64,000 bases of DNA from Comamonas sp. BIGb0124 (GCF_003752175.1 NZ_RJVF01000013.1:62001-126000), one strand, 5' to 3'. Counted from the first letter of the stretch, positions 25,177 to 34,405 are shown. Translations and numbers: made by a program. Notes: generated from the letters alone by a model not told the origin.

Positions 25177-25845
25177 TCAGGTCTGCATGTAGCGCAGCAC
25201 GGACTCGGCGGCTTGCCGGCGCAGCGACTGGACGGTGTCGGGCGCGGCCATGTCGCATCGGAAAAGCAGCGAGAACGTGGCGCGGTTCGAGACGTTGAAG
25301 AAGCTCAGGGCGCTGACCTGCCAGTGGATGTGCAGGGCATCGAGCCCCGGCCTGAAGAGGCCTTCGCGCTGACCGCGGTCGTAGATGCGCTGGATGACGC
25401 TGACCGCCTGCCGGTTGACATCCTGAACCACGCTGGACTTGGCCAGGTACTGCGCGTTGTGGATGTTCTCGATCATGATCAGCCGCACGAAGTACTCGAT
25501 GTTCATGTGGTGATCGAAGCGGAACTCGACGAGCCGCGTCATGGCTTCGACCGGGGGGTACTCGTCGAAGTGCACATCGCGCTCGATGCTGCGGATGGTC
25601 TGGTAGCTGTTCTCGAGCACCTTGAGATACAGCCCTTCCTTGTCGGTGAAGTAGTAGTAGATGAGCCGTTTGCTGCAGTCGGTGCGCCGCGCGATCTCGT
25701 CGACGCGGGCCCCCGACAGGCCGTGCAAGGCGAATTCCTCGGTGGCCACGCGCAGGATGTCCTGGCGGTTGGCCTCGGGGTTGACCTTGGCTCGCCGGTT
25801 GACGGCCGGCGGCGCAGCAGGTGCAGGAGGAACAGGCTGGGTCAT
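25177..25845 (-). CDS. TetR family regulator of the sugar-acid operon
   Basis: This is a 222-residue TetR protein with a proline/alanine-rich leader. NRQDILRVATEEFALHGLSG, RTDCSKRLIYYYFTDKEGLY form the helix-turn-helix (about 25-70). A TetR_C domain follows. It is the first gene of the TetR-MFS-lactonase operon (128 bp before MFS). Two palindromes directly upstream of it (25854-25892) would make it autoregulatory and control the whole unit. Confidence 0.88.
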   Translation of the reverse strand: MTQPVPPAPAAPPAVNRRAKVNPEANRQDILRVATEEFALHGLSGARVDEIARRTDCSKRLIYYYFTDKEGLYLKVLENSYQTIRSIERDVHFDEYPPVEAMTRLVEFRFDHHMNIEYFVRLIMIENIHNAQYLAKSSVVQDVNRQAVSVIQRIYDRGQREGLFRPGLDALHIHWQVSALSFFNVSNRATFSLLFRCDMAAPDTVQSLRRQAAESVLRYMQT

Positions 25846-25853
25846 GGGTACAC

Positions 25854-25892
25854 ATTGAACTATTTAGTCCAATGAGTGTACCGTTTGGTTCA
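25854..25892. promoter_or_regulatory. Two TetR-type operators
   Basis: ATTGAACTATTTAGTCCAAT (25854-25873) is symmetric at 16 of 20 positions. TGTACCGTTTGGTTCA (25877-25892) shows the related TGNACC/GGTNCA arms. Both lie within 50 bp upstream of the TetR start codon at 25845, 23 bp centre to centre, as expected for a dimer-of-dimers repressor. Confidence 0.6.
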
Positions 25893-25977
25893 ATGCAGGC
25901 CGCTAGCGTAAACCCTGATCCACGAGCTGTTCAAGGTTCACGCAGCGCGCTGTGAACGCGGGTCTTTCCCGCGCGGG

Positions 25978-28446
25978 TCAGAAGTCGTAGCGAACGCCGA
26001 GGTTGAAGCTTCGGGGTGCGCCCCAGGTGTACTGGATGCGCCCAAAATCTCTCATGCCCGAAAAGTAGGCCTTGTCGAACAGGTTGTTGACGTTGGCCGA
26101 CACGCTCAGCTTGGGGGTGACCTGGTACCGTGCCATCAGGTCGAGCAGCCAGAACGACGATTGTTTGAGCACACCGGCGTTGGCGCTGCTCTGCCAGCGC
26201 GTTGCGGCGCCAAGGGTCAGCCCGCTCAGCATGCCGTCCAGGCGATAGGTGCTGGCCAGCTTGAACTGCTTGCGCGGGCTGGTGCTGGCACTGGTGAGGC
26301 TGCTGTCGTTCACGACGTAGCTGCCCTGCAGTTGCCACGAAGGCGTGAGCTGCCCGGAGAGTTCGAGCTCGTAGCCTCGGCGCGTGGCTTCGGAGACGGC
26401 CCGGTAGATCGCCGTGCCGTCCGAGAAGCTGTCGCCGGTGGCTTCGGCCGTGTTGCGGGTCTTCATCCAGAAATGCGCCAGGCTGGCATTGAGACGGCCG
26501 TCCAGGAACTCGCCTTTGGTGCCCAGTTCATAGGTGACGCCCTCTTCCGGATCGAGCGTCCGTCCCTGCGCATCGCGCGAGCTCTGCACATTGAAGATGC
26601 TGGCATAGCTGCCGTAGATCGACACGTTGCGATGGACATCGATGACCAGGCCGCCGTAGGGCGTGAGCACGCCGTTTTCCTTCAGGTCGTAGTTGCTCCA
26701 GGCGTAGGGCGTGACGTCGTACTGCCGGTAGTTGGTGACCCGGGCGCCGCCGATCAGCTTGACCGGATCGGCGAGGCTGAAGTGGCCGGCGGCGTAGACC
26801 GACCGACGGTCCGAGCTGAAGCGGCTGTGGTTGCCGACAGCCAGGCTGTCGAGATCGGGGCGCACGATGGCACCGCCGCCGTCGGCATAGTCCAGCCCGA
26901 GGTTCGACAGCCGGCTCGACGCCGAGAACTTCTCGCTCGTCGCACGCTGCGCATCGACACCGGCCAGCAGCTCGTGCGTGCGGCCGAACAGTTCAACCGG
27001 TCCTTTGACATCGAGGGCAAAACTCCGGTTGCGATTCTCGTAGCTCCGTGTCTGTGCGACGTCGATGGCCTGCGGGTTGACCGTCCACCAGATGCCCATC
27101 TCGCCCGGGGTCCGGGTCTGCTCGCTGCTGCCGCGCAGGCTGAGTTTCCAACCGCCGCCCAGCTTCTGCTCGATGCTGCCGAACAGCGTCCGCGATGTCT
27201 GCTTGTAGCCCGACCACGGCGCACCGACGTTGAAGGATCGGGGCTGAAGGCCGAGGTACTGGCCGGATGCGGTGTAGGCCTGGATCATCGAGGTATCGCC
27301 TGCGCCGTAGTAGTCGCGCTCGCGCCACGAAAGGCCGGCGCTGACGACGGTGTCGGGCGTGACATCGGCCTCGACCACGCCATAGAACGTCTTGTTGTTG
27401 TGTTTGACGCCATCCCGGAAGCCCTCGCCGTCTGCGGCCGCGACGACGAGTCGGCCGCGCAGCGTCTTGCCGTCGTTCAACGCGCCGCTGACGTCCCCGC
27501 TGGCACGGTAGTTGTTCCAGCTGCCGGCGCCGGCCGTGACATGGGCCTTGAAATCGGCGGTGGGTTTCTTGCGGACCAGATTGATGGTGCCGCCGTAAGC
27601 GCCGTCGCCGTTGATCAGGCCGGACGATCCCTTGAGCACTTCGACCCGGTCGTACTCGACCAGATCGTCCATCGAATAGAGTTTCTGGGAGTCGGTTTGC
27701 CAGCCGCTCGACAGCAGGCGCATGCCGTCGACCTGCAGGTTGGCCGACGATCCGCGGATCAGGATGTTGTTGGCATCGCCCTGCCGGTCGATCGCCACGC
27801 CGGGAGTCTGGTCGAGTACGTCGGCGAGGGTTTCAAGCTTGAAGTCTTCCATGCGCTGGCGCGTCATGACGGTCACCGATTGCGGTGTCTCGCGCAGTGT
27901 CAGTGCCAGCCCGGTTGCCGTGCCGCTGGGCCCCGTCTGCGTGTAGCTGCCGGTGCCCTCGGTGACCCCGCCATCGGCCGCAGCGGTGACGGTGACAGAG
28001 CCGAGCGTCACCTCGCGGGACAGGGGCAATGGCGCACCGGATAAGTCGCCGGATGCCGCGCGCAGCACAAAACTGCCGTCGGACACCGCATGAGCCTGAA
28101 GGCCCGTGCCGGCGAGCAGGCGCTGCAGGGCAGCCGTCACGGCGTGCCGGCCCTGCACGCCACCGGTCGTCTTGCCGCGAATCAGCTCGGGCGCGGCGCT
28201 GACGGTCACGCCGGCATCGGCCGCGAAGGCGATGAGCGCGTCCGACAGGTTGCCACCGGCCACTTGAAACGGCTTGGCCGCATCCTGTACCGACGACGGT
28301 GCCGTCTGCGCCCGGGCCGGGGCCGGCAGCGCGATCGATGCACCGAGGGTCAGCAGCACGGCGAAGGCTGTCTGGGTCAGCCTGGGGCTGGGGCGGGTGT
28401 TGGTACGTGCATGCGGCCAGGCATGGACGGCGGGCTGAGTAGCCAT
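25978..28446 (-). CDS. TonB-dependent siderophore receptor with STN signalling domain
   Basis: The ATG at 28446 gives 822 residues with a signal peptide ending ARAQ near residue 48. An STN (secretin/TonB N-terminal) domain spans about 55-130 (FQVAGGNLSDALIAFAADAG). The plug has the TonB-box region followed by LRETPQSVTVMTRQRMED and the siderophore-receptor stretch YDRVEVLKGSSGLINGDGAY. The beta-barrel ends in GVRYDF with terminal phenylalanine. The STN domain signals ligand occupancy to the FecR protein encoded upstream at 28573. It imports a ferric siderophore across the outer membrane, powered by TonB. The siderophore is unknown. Confidence 0.93.
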   Translation of the reverse strand: MATQPAVHAWPHARTNTRPSPRLTQTAFAVLLTLGASIALPAPARAQTAPSSVQDAAKPFQVAGGNLSDALIAFAADAGVTVSAAPELIRGKTTGGVQGRHAVTAALQRLLAGTGLQAHAVSDGSFVLRAASGDLSGAPLPLSREVTLGSVTVTAAADGGVTEGTGSYTQTGPSGTATGLALTLRETPQSVTVMTRQRMEDFKLETLADVLDQTPGVAIDRQGDANNILIRGSSANLQVDGMRLLSSGWQTDSQKLYSMDDLVEYDRVEVLKGSSGLINGDGAYGGTINLVRKKPTADFKAHVTAGAGSWNNYRASGDVSGALNDGKTLRGRLVVAAADGEGFRDGVKHNNKTFYGVVEADVTPDTVVSAGLSWRERDYYGAGDTSMIQAYTASGQYLGLQPRSFNVGAPWSGYKQTSRTLFGSIEQKLGGGWKLSLRGSSEQTRTPGEMGIWWTVNPQAIDVAQTRSYENRNRSFALDVKGPVELFGRTHELLAGVDAQRATSEKFSASSRLSNLGLDYADGGGAIVRPDLDSLAVGNHSRFSSDRRSVYAAGHFSLADPVKLIGGARVTNYRQYDVTPYAWSNYDLKENGVLTPYGGLVIDVHRNVSIYGSYASIFNVQSSRDAQGRTLDPEEGVTYELGTKGEFLDGRLNASLAHFWMKTRNTAEATGDSFSDGTAIYRAVSEATRRGYELELSGQLTPSWQLQGSYVVNDSSLTSASTSPRKQFKLASTYRLDGMLSGLTLGAATRWQSSANAGVLKQSSFWLLDLMARYQVTPKLSVSANVNNLFDKAYFSGMRDFGRIQYTWGAPRSFNLGVRYDF

Positions 28447-28501
28447 GTTGGAGTGTTCCCTCGAGCGGTGTCGGTTGTTGAAAAAAGTCTTCATAGAAGA
28501 A

Positions 28502-28545
28502 GACACGCAACACCCTCGAAAAGGGACACGGGTCTGAAATTTTTC
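28502..28545 (-). promoter_or_regulatory. Candidate ECF-sigma promoter of receptor gene
   Basis: On the minus strand the order is AAATTTCAGA, then CCCTTTTCGAGGG, then GCGTGTC. The same order (TTTCA, CCTTTTC, GCGT) occurs upstream of the second receptor at 37191. It is placed between the FecR stop and the receptor start, as expected for a FecI-type promoter. Confidence 0.5.
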
Positions 28546-28572
28546 TTGCAACGAGGCGAAACCGGGCGAGCC

Positions 28573-29574
28573 TCAGGTGGATTGCGCCCGGGGAACCAGG
28601 GTTGCCCAGTACCGCGTTCGGTAAACCACGTCCACCGGCAGCAGGTGGATGACGTTGAGCAGCACGGCCTCGGTATCGTTGAGCTGGAAAGCGCCGGTGA
28701 TGCGAAGGTGGGCCACGGCCGGGTCGCATCGCACGATGCCGGGACGGTAGCGCGCCAGCTCCGCGGCGAACTCGTCCAGGCGCATGTTCTCGACGGCCAG
28801 AATGCCCCGTGCCCACTGCACCGACCCGGCCGCGGCCGTCGCGGTCGGCATCAGGGCGCTGGCGTTGAACGACACCTCGTTGCCGGCCTCGATTCGGCGG
28901 CTGTCCGAGCCGTCGGCCAGCGAGACCTCGACCGCGCCTTGCGTCACGGCGACGCGGCTGCGCCGGGCATCCTGGCGCACCGTGAAACGTGTCCCGATGG
29001 CCCGCACACGGCCGTGGTCGGTCTGTACGACAAAGGGCCGGTTGGCCGCATCCGTATCCGCGGCGGTCTCGATGTAGATGGCTCCGGCGTGGAGTCTCAG
29101 CAGCCGGATTGCGGGTCCATATTCGACATCGACCGCGCTGCCGGTGTCGAGCGTGACCCGGCCTCCGTCGGCGAGTGTCCACTGGCGACGTTCTCCGGTC
29201 GCGGTGGCAAACGTGGCGAGCCGATGCTGCAGGGAGCCGCTCTGCCAGGCCATCCACCCGGCCGGCACACCGACGATGAGCACCGCCAGCGCCTGAACGG
29301 CGGCCCGCTTGCTGACGGCAGATTGGCGCCGCGTCAGCACGGGCACGGCGATGGCCGATGGCAGGCCGCCCGCCTTGGCGCTGATCTGCGTGGCACGTTC
29401 CCAGGCCAGGCGGTGTTCTTCGGAGCGGGCCAGCCAGGTCTCGAAACCGTGCCGCTCATGAGCCGAGGTACCGCTATCGCTGAGGGTGACAAACCACTCG
29501 GCCGCTTCGACCGCGGCACGGCGGCTGACGGGCGGCGTGTTCTTTTCTTCGGCACGCATCGGGGTCATCGACAC
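28573..29574 (-). CDS. FecR-type anti-sigma/signal transducer
   Basis: The protein has 333 residues. The N-terminal cytoplasmic part (about 15-95, EWFVTLSDSGTSAHERHGFE) is the DUF4880/FecR N domain that holds the sigma factor. A single membrane segment lies near 105-125 (AVQALAVLIVGVPAGWMAW). The periplasmic FecR domain follows (GERRQWTLADGGRVTLDTGS) with a C-terminal STN-interacting DUF4974 segment (GAFQLNDTEAVLLNVIHLLP). GTG at 29574 is 1 bp after the sigma stop, indicating coupling; an ATG two codons later is an alternative. It transmits the signal from the loaded receptor to the sigma factor. Confidence 0.9.
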   Translation of the reverse strand: MSMTPMRAEEKNTPPVSRRAAVEAAEWFVTLSDSGTSAHERHGFETWLARSEEHRLAWERATQISAKAGGLPSAIAVPVLTRRQSAVSKRAAVQALAVLIVGVPAGWMAWQSGSLQHRLATFATATGERRQWTLADGGRVTLDTGSAVDVEYGPAIRLLRLHAGAIYIETAADTDAANRPFVVQTDHGRVRAIGTRFTVRQDARRSRVAVTQGAVEVSLADGSDSRRIEAGNEVSFNASALMPTATAAAGSVQWARGILAVENMRLDEFAAELARYRPGIVRCDPAVAHLRITGAFQLNDTEAVLLNVIHLLPVDVVYRTRYWATLVPRAQST

Positions 29575-29575
29575 T

Positions 29576-30106
29576 TCATTCGCCTGTCGCCACGATGCAT
29601 TCCGCCATGGCCTGGGCCATGTAGCGCTTCACGGTGCGCGAGCTCAGTTCGAGCTGGGCGGCGATCTCGTCGTAGCTCAAGCCCTCGACCTGCGACATCA
29701 CAAAAACGGCACGGGCCTTCGGCGCGATGCCCGACAGCATCGCATCGATTTCCTGCAGCGTCTGCCGAATGATGAGCTGATGCTCCGGCGACGGCGCCAT
29801 CGGCTCGGGCAGGATGGCGAGCGCAGCCAGGTAAGCCTGCTCGAGGGACTGGCGCCGCTGGTGATTGATCACCAACCTGTAGGCGATGGTCAGGATGTAG
29901 GCCCGAGGCTCCCGCACTTTCTCGGCATCGGTGTGCTCGGGCTGGAACGCCGGATGCGTCAGCATGCGGGTGAACGTGTCCTGAGCCAGGTCCGCTGCAT
30001 CGAAGGCGTTGCCGAGCTTGCGTTTGATCCAACTCTGAAGCCAGCGGTGATGCTCGCTGTAGAGCGCAGCGACGTTGTGTCCGGTCAGACCAGGCGAGGT
30101 AGGCAT
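29576..30106 (-). CDS. ECF sigma factor, FecI family
   Basis: The ATG at 30106 with AGGAG 5 bases ahead gives 176 residues. Region 2 is ALYSEHHRWLQSWIKRKLGN followed by AFDAADLAQDTFTRML. Region 4 is VEGLSYDEIAAQLELSSRTV with KRYMAQAM as recognition helix. It is the first gene of the sigma-FecR-receptor set and directs RNA polymerase to the receptor promoter when the anti-sigma releases it. A Fur-box-like site at 30143-30161 implies iron repression. Confidence 0.92.
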   Translation of the reverse strand: MPTSPGLTGHNVAALYSEHHRWLQSWIKRKLGNAFDAADLAQDTFTRMLTHPAFQPEHTDAEKVREPRAYILTIAYRLVINHQRRQSLEQAYLAALAILPEPMAPSPEHQLIIRQTLQEIDAMLSGIAPKARAVFVMSQVEGLSYDEIAAQLELSSRTVKRYMAQAMAECIVATGE

Positions 30107-30142
30107 AGGGCTCCTGGAGCGGCAGATCGTGCACGCCCATTG

Positions 30143-30161
30143 AATAAGAGTAATTCCCAAT
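30143..30161. promoter_or_regulatory. Fur box upstream of the first ECF sigma gene
   Basis: AATAAGAGTAATTCCCAAT matches the 19-bp Fur pattern AATGAGAATAATTCTCATT at 15 of 19 positions. On the sigma-gene strand a TACAAT -10-like box overlaps its upstream edge (plus 30160-30165). Confidence 0.55.
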
Positions 30162-30311
30162 TGTAACGAGCTCTGGCAAGGTGTTTGGCCGTGTTCGGCA
30201 GCGGCGATGACGACACGCACGCCATCCCCTCGCAACGACGGGCCGTTGCGGCGTTGACAGACCCGCAAAAACCGGCAGAATCGCCGACTTTTTTCGCGAC
30301 AGGAAGGTTCC

Positions 30312-30839
30312 ATGCAACGGATTGTGATTCTGGGCAATGCGGGCAGTGGAAAGTCCACTTTGGCCCGCGCCCTCGGCCAGCGCCTGGGGCTGCCGGTCGT
30401 GCATCTGGACACCTTGTTCTGGGAGCCTGGCTGGATCGAGCCCGAAGCCGATCGCTTCCGTGCACGGGTGCGTGCGGCGGTGGCCAGCGAGACCTGGATA
30501 TGCGAGGGCAACTATGCCCGGCGCACCTTCGATCTGCGCCTGCCTCGTGCCGACCTGATCATCTGGCTCGATACGCCGACAGCGACCTGCCTGCGGCGTG
30601 TGCTCGTGCGCAGCCTGTCGAACCGCCCTCGCCCGGATCTCCCTGCAGGCTGCCGCGAGAAACTCGACCGGTCGTTCCTGACTTTTCTGAAGTACGTCTG
30701 GACTTTCGATCGCGATTACCGCGCAGGCATCGAGGCGGCGCGTTCGAAGCAAGGTCCGCAGGTTCCTGTGATCCACCTGCGCGGTACCCGACAGATCGAG
30801 GCCTATCTGAACGGCTTGCCGGCGGCCTCTGCGGCCTGA
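30312..30839 (+). CDS. P-loop kinase-like protein (FlaR/adenylate-kinase-related)
   Basis: The protein has 175 residues. Walker A GNAGSGKST (8-16) is near the N-terminus, and LPVVHLDTLFWEPGW and WICEGNYARRTFDLRLPRAD are the conserved blocks of the topology-modulation (FlaR) group, related to shikimate and adenylate kinases. A lid-like arginine-rich loop (LRRVLVRSLSNRPRPDL) follows. It probably phosphorylates a small molecule or nucleotide in the cytoplasm; the family role is unsettled. It is divergent from the sigma gene and monocistronic. Confidence 0.8.
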   Translation: MQRIVILGNAGSGKSTLARALGQRLGLPVVHLDTLFWEPGWIEPEADRFRARVRAAVASETWICEGNYARRTFDLRLPRADLIIWLDTPTATCLRRVLVRSLSNRPRPDLPAGCREKLDRSFLTFLKYVWTFDRDYRAGIEAARSKQGPQVPVIHLRGTRQIEAYLNGLPAASAA

Positions 30840-30843
30840 CTGC

Positions 30844-30859
30844 GGCAGGGGCCCCTGCC
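30844..30859. terminator. Perfect 16-bp palindrome after the P-loop gene
   Basis: GGCAGGGGCCCCTGCC directly follows the stop codon at 30839 and precedes the convergent Old Yellow Enzyme gene. It could fold as a stable hairpin, but no T-run follows. Confidence 0.3.
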
Positions 30860-30991
30860 CTCACAACGCGTTCAGATCCAGGCGCACCACGCTGTCGAGT
30901 CCCCAAAGGGGCGCCCATGATGCTTGAACGCCGGGGGCAGGCTTTGCCGTCGCCCCGGGCCGATCCGGGCCCGGTTCTGCATGCCGGCCGT

Positions 30992-32092
30992 TCAGCCGGC
31001 GTAAACCCCGTAGTCGGTATAACCGCGGGCATCGCCGCCGAAAAGCGACTGCGGATCGAGCTCGGCCAGGGGCAGCTTGGCGGCATAGCGGGCCGGCAGA
31101 TCGGGGTTGGCGACGAAGGGCCGGCCAAAAGCCACCAGATCGGCCAGGCCCTGGTTCAGGATGCGCTCGGCGCGCCCGGCGTCGTACTTGCCGGCGACGA
31201 TCACGCGGCCCTTGTAGGTCTGGCGCAACGCGTGACGGAAGACCTCGGGAATCGCCGGCGCATCGTCCCAGTCGGCTTCGGCCAGATGGATGTAGGCCAG
31301 TCCCATTTCATCGAGCTTCTTGGCCAGCGACAGGATCGTCGGGATGATCTCGGGGCAGTTCATGTTGCGCTGCGTGATGAAGGGCGCCAGGCGGATGCCC
31401 GTGCGCTCGACACCGGCCTCGCTGGCCACGGCGGCCACCACCTCTTCGACGAAGCGGGTGCGATTGGCGATGCTGCGGCCATAGTCGTCCGTGCGGTGGT
31501 TGGAGGTGGTCCGCAGGAACTGGTCGAGCAGGTAACCGTTGCCGCCGTGGATCTCGACACCGTCGAACCCGGCCCGCATGGCGTTGGCTGCAGCCCGGCG
31601 AAAGTCGCCGACCACGGCACGAATGTCGTCGACGGTCATCGCGCGCGGCAACGGGCAATCGACCATGCGGCCGACACCGTCCTCGCCCACCACCCAGACC
31701 TGCGCGTCGGGCGACAGCGCAGAGGGCGCCACCGGCACGCCATCGGGCTGGAAGCTGGCGTGCGACATGCGGCCCACATGCCAGAGTTGCACGACCATGC
31801 GGCCGCCGGCGGCGTGCACGGCATCGGTCACCCGGCGCCAGCCGGCCACCTGCTCCTCGCTGTAGATGCCGGGCGTGAAACTGTAGCCCTGGCCCTGGCG
31901 CGAGACCGGCGTCGCTTCCGAGACGATCAGGCCGGCGCTGGCGCGCTGGGCGTAGTAGCGGGCCATCAAATCGTTGGGCACGTCACCGGGCTGGCTGCTG
32001 CGGCTGCGGGTCATCGGCGCCATCACGATACGGTTGGGCAACTGCAGCGGGCCGAGCTGCAGGGGGTGGAACAGGGACGAGGTCGACATCAT
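30992..32092 (-). CDS. Old Yellow Enzyme family alkene reductase
   Basis: This 366-residue FMN TIM-barrel protein contains NRIVMAPMTRSRS, AGLIVSEATPVSRQGQGY and FDGVEIHGGNGYLLDQFL, the last carrying the substrate-binding His/Asn pair (HxxN). GRVIVAGKYDAGRAERIL binds the FMN phosphate. These enzymes use NADPH to reduce activated C=C bonds and nitro esters (NemA, XenA/B types). It lies 37 bp after the MFS gene, so both are probably one transcript controlled by the divergent LysR gene at 33482. This suggests detoxification of an electrophile with export. Confidence 0.93.
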   Translation of the reverse strand: MMSTSSLFHPLQLGPLQLPNRIVMAPMTRSRSSQPGDVPNDLMARYYAQRASAGLIVSEATPVSRQGQGYSFTPGIYSEEQVAGWRRVTDAVHAAGGRMVVQLWHVGRMSHASFQPDGVPVAPSALSPDAQVWVVGEDGVGRMVDCPLPRAMTVDDIRAVVGDFRRAAANAMRAGFDGVEIHGGNGYLLDQFLRTTSNHRTDDYGRSIANRTRFVEEVVAAVASEAGVERTGIRLAPFITQRNMNCPEIIPTILSLAKKLDEMGLAYIHLAEADWDDAPAIPEVFRHALRQTYKGRVIVAGKYDAGRAERILNQGLADLVAFGRPFVANPDLPARYAAKLPLAELDPQSLFGGDARGYTDYGVYAG

Positions 32093-32129
32093 GGCGGCTC
32101 TTTCGTTCGGTGGGTTTCGGGATCGGGCT

Positions 32130-33353
32130 TCAAACCGGCTGGGAAGCCTGGGGCTGCACGGCGGCCATCGGCAGGGCCGCCTTCTTCTTGCGTTCGGCGA
32201 AGGCGATCAGCACCAGGCCGATCAGCGGCACGCCGGCGGCGAGAAACGGCACACTCGATGCACCGATGGACGCGTGGTCCACCGCAAAGCCGCCGATGAT
32301 GCCGCCCAGGGCATTGGCGATGTTGAAGGCCGAGATGTTGGCCGTGGCTGCCAGTTCGGGCGCGTTGCCGGCGTTTTGCATCACCCGCATCTGCATGGGG
32401 GGCACGTTGGCAAAAGACGCGACGCCGAAGACCATGGAAGCGATCACGAAGGTGACGATGTGGCCGGTGGAAAAGCCCACGATCAGCAGCGAGACGATCA
32501 TGGCGAGGACACCGCCGAACAGCGCCTTGCGCAGATTGGCGTCGGCGGCACGGCCACCGATGGCATTGCCGGCCACCAGGCCCAGGCCGACCGCAGCGAG
32601 CAGGCCGGTGACACCTTGGGGCGTCAGACCCACCACATGCTGCGCCACCGGGGCGATGTAGCCGTAGAAGGTCATGAAGCCGGTCCAACCGAACATCGTA
32701 ATGGCGAGACTGAGCCACAGTTGGGGATTGCGGAAGGCGCTCAACTGGCCGGCCACCGATTCGACTTTTTCGGAAGCGATGTGCGGCACCAGCGCAGCGA
32801 TGGCGGCAATGGCCACGACACCCAGCGCGGCCACGACCCAGAAGGTGGCAGACCAGCCATACGCATTGCCGATGAAGGCGCCGGCAGGCACGCCGAGCAC
32901 ATTGGCCAGGGTCAGACCGGCGAACATCTGGCCGACCGCACGGCCCGCCATGCTCTGCGACACCATGCGGGTGGCGACGACGGCACCGATGCCGTAGAAC
33001 GGCCCCTGGGCCAGGCCCGTGATGACCCGGCTCACCAGCAGCACGGTGTAGTCGTGGGTCAGGGCCGACACGAGGTTGCCGATGGTGAACAGCACCATCA
33101 GGCCGATCAGCACTCGCTTGCGATCGAAGCGGGCGAGGTAGATGGTCAGCACCGGGCCGCCCAGCACGATGGCCAGCGCATAGGCGGTGATGAGGTTGCC
33201 GGCGGCGCCGTCGCTGATACCCAGCGATTGGGCGACTTGCAGCAGGATGCCGGCAATCACGAACTCTGCAGTGCCGATGGCAAATGCAGCCAGTGTCAGA
33301 ACCCAGACAGCCAAAGGCATGCGGGGCGAGGAAGAAGAGGCGATGGAGGTCAC
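32130..33353 (-). CDS. MFS transporter (AraJ/YdhP-like)
   Basis: GTG at 33353 with AAGGA 8 bases ahead gives 407 residues. An ATG at 33320 is the alternative start, and a longer frame to 33401 is rejected. TM1 reads VWVLTLAAFAIGTAEFVIAG, the signature of the AraJ/YdhP/sugar-efflux branch of DHA1. The pattern shows 12 segments. It is expected to export a small molecule by proton antiport. It is co-transcribed with the Old Yellow Enzyme gene and faces the LysR regulator. Confidence 0.88.
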   Translation of the reverse strand: MTSIASSSSPRMPLAVWVLTLAAFAIGTAEFVIAGILLQVAQSLGISDGAAGNLITAYALAIVLGGPVLTIYLARFDRKRVLIGLMVLFTIGNLVSALTHDYTVLLVSRVITGLAQGPFYGIGAVVATRMVSQSMAGRAVGQMFAGLTLANVLGVPAGAFIGNAYGWSATFWVVAALGVVAIAAIAALVPHIASEKVESVAGQLSAFRNPQLWLSLAITMFGWTGFMTFYGYIAPVAQHVVGLTPQGVTGLLAAVGLGLVAGNAIGGRAADANLRKALFGGVLAMIVSLLIVGFSTGHIVTFVIASMVFGVASFANVPPMQMRVMQNAGNAPELAATANISAFNIANALGGIIGGFAVDHASIGASSVPFLAAGVPLIGLVLIAFAERKKKAALPMAAVQPQASQPV

Positions 33354-33436
33354 GGTAGGGGTCCTTGAAGAGATGTAGCGATGATCCAAGAATGACCTCA
33401 TTGGAAAAAGAGGCTAAAACATGCAGGCATCTTCAA

Positions 33437-33451
33437 ATATTGCTTTAATAT
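33437..33451. promoter_or_regulatory. LysR-type T-N11-A site
   Basis: ATATTGCTTTAATAT has perfect ATATT/AATAT arms and the T-N11-A spacing typical of LysR-family binding sites. It lies in the divergent gap, 31 bp upstream of the LysR start and about 85 bp from the MFS start. Confidence 0.55.
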
Positions 33452-33481
33452 GATCCGCACTCGCATCACGACCACGCCCCC

Positions 33482-34405
33482 ATGAAAGCTCTACAGGATC
33501 TCGACATCTTTGTTCGCACCGTGGACACCGGGAGCCTGTCGGCCACCGCCCGTGCGCTCGACTTGACGCCTGCGGCCACCAGCGCCGCGCTCAAGCGGCT
33601 GGAGGCGGAGCTGGGCGTGCTGCTCTTCGTACGCTCGACACGAAGCCTGCGCCTGACCGAACAGGGCGAGCAGTTTCTCGAGCAATGCCGCCCTGCCCTG
33701 CAGGCACTGCAGCAGGTGAGCCAGCAGCTCGGCGCCGGAGAACAGGCGCTGCGCGGCACGCTCAAGCTGGCGGCGACATCGGATTTCGGGCGCAACCTGC
33801 TGCTGCCCTGGCTCGACGAGTTCCAGAACCTGCACCCGGGGGTCGATATCCGCCTGCAGTTGTCCGATCGCATGGCCAATGTCTACAGCGAACCGGTGGA
33901 CGCCGCGTTTCGTTACGGCAAACCGCCGGATTCGAGCCTGGTCGCGCTGCCCCTGGCGCCGGCCCACCGCCGGGTTCTCTGTGCGTCACCCGACTACCTG
34001 GCCAGGCACGGCATGCCGGAGACACCGCACGAACTGGCCCAGCACGACTGCCTGTGCTTCATGTTCGGCGAGAGCGTGCACGACCGATGGGCCTTTTCCA
34101 GGCAGAACGAGGCCGAACTCACCGTGCGCGTCAAGGCCGTGAACGTTTCGAACGACGGCGATGCGGTCAGGCGCTGGGCGGTTTTGGGCAAGGGCATCGC
34201 CTACAAGTCCCGGTTCGACGTGGCGGTGGATCTGGCGGAAGGCCGCCTTCGGGTGCTGTGTCCCGACTGGACGACGGAAGCGGCACCGCTGTTCATGGTG
34301 CTGCCCAGCCGCCGCCAGTTCACGCCCCTGCTGCGCTGCCTGCGCGACTTCATCGGCCTGCGCACGGCAGAGCTCGAGCAACTGGGCGCTCAGACCGCCG
34401 CGTAG
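33482..34405 (+). CDS. LysR family regulator
   Basis: The protein has 307 residues. The winged helix runs over residues 1-60 (LQDLDIFVRTVDTGSLSATA, then AATSAALKRLEAELGVLLF). The substrate domain follows (SDFGRNLLLPWLDEFQNLHP, GIAYKSRFDVAVDLAEGRL), of the branch that often controls MFS/reductase pairs. It is divergent from the MFS and Old Yellow Enzyme genes, its likely targets. Its last 16 bases overlap the 3' end of the convergent methionine aminopeptidase gene. Confidence 0.9.
   Translation: MKALQDLDIFVRTVDTGSLSATARALDLTPAATSAALKRLEAELGVLLFVRSTRSLRLTEQGEQFLEQCRPALQALQQVSQQLGAGEQALRGTLKLAATSDFGRNLLLPWLDEFQNLHPGVDIRLQLSDRMANVYSEPVDAAFRYGKPPDSSLVALPLAPAHRRVLCASPDYLARHGMPETPHELAQHDCLCFMFGESVHDRWAFSRQNEAELTVRVKAVNVSNDGDAVRRWAVLGKGIAYKSRFDVAVDLAEGRLRVLCPDWTTEAAPLFMVLPSRRQFTPLLRCLRDFIGLRTAELEQLGAQTAA

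Noticed and set aside
22967-25192. 741-codon plus-strand frame over the lactonase and MFS genes
   Set aside because: It is a shadow of two clear minus-strand genes; composition is His/Gly/Asp-rich with no domain.
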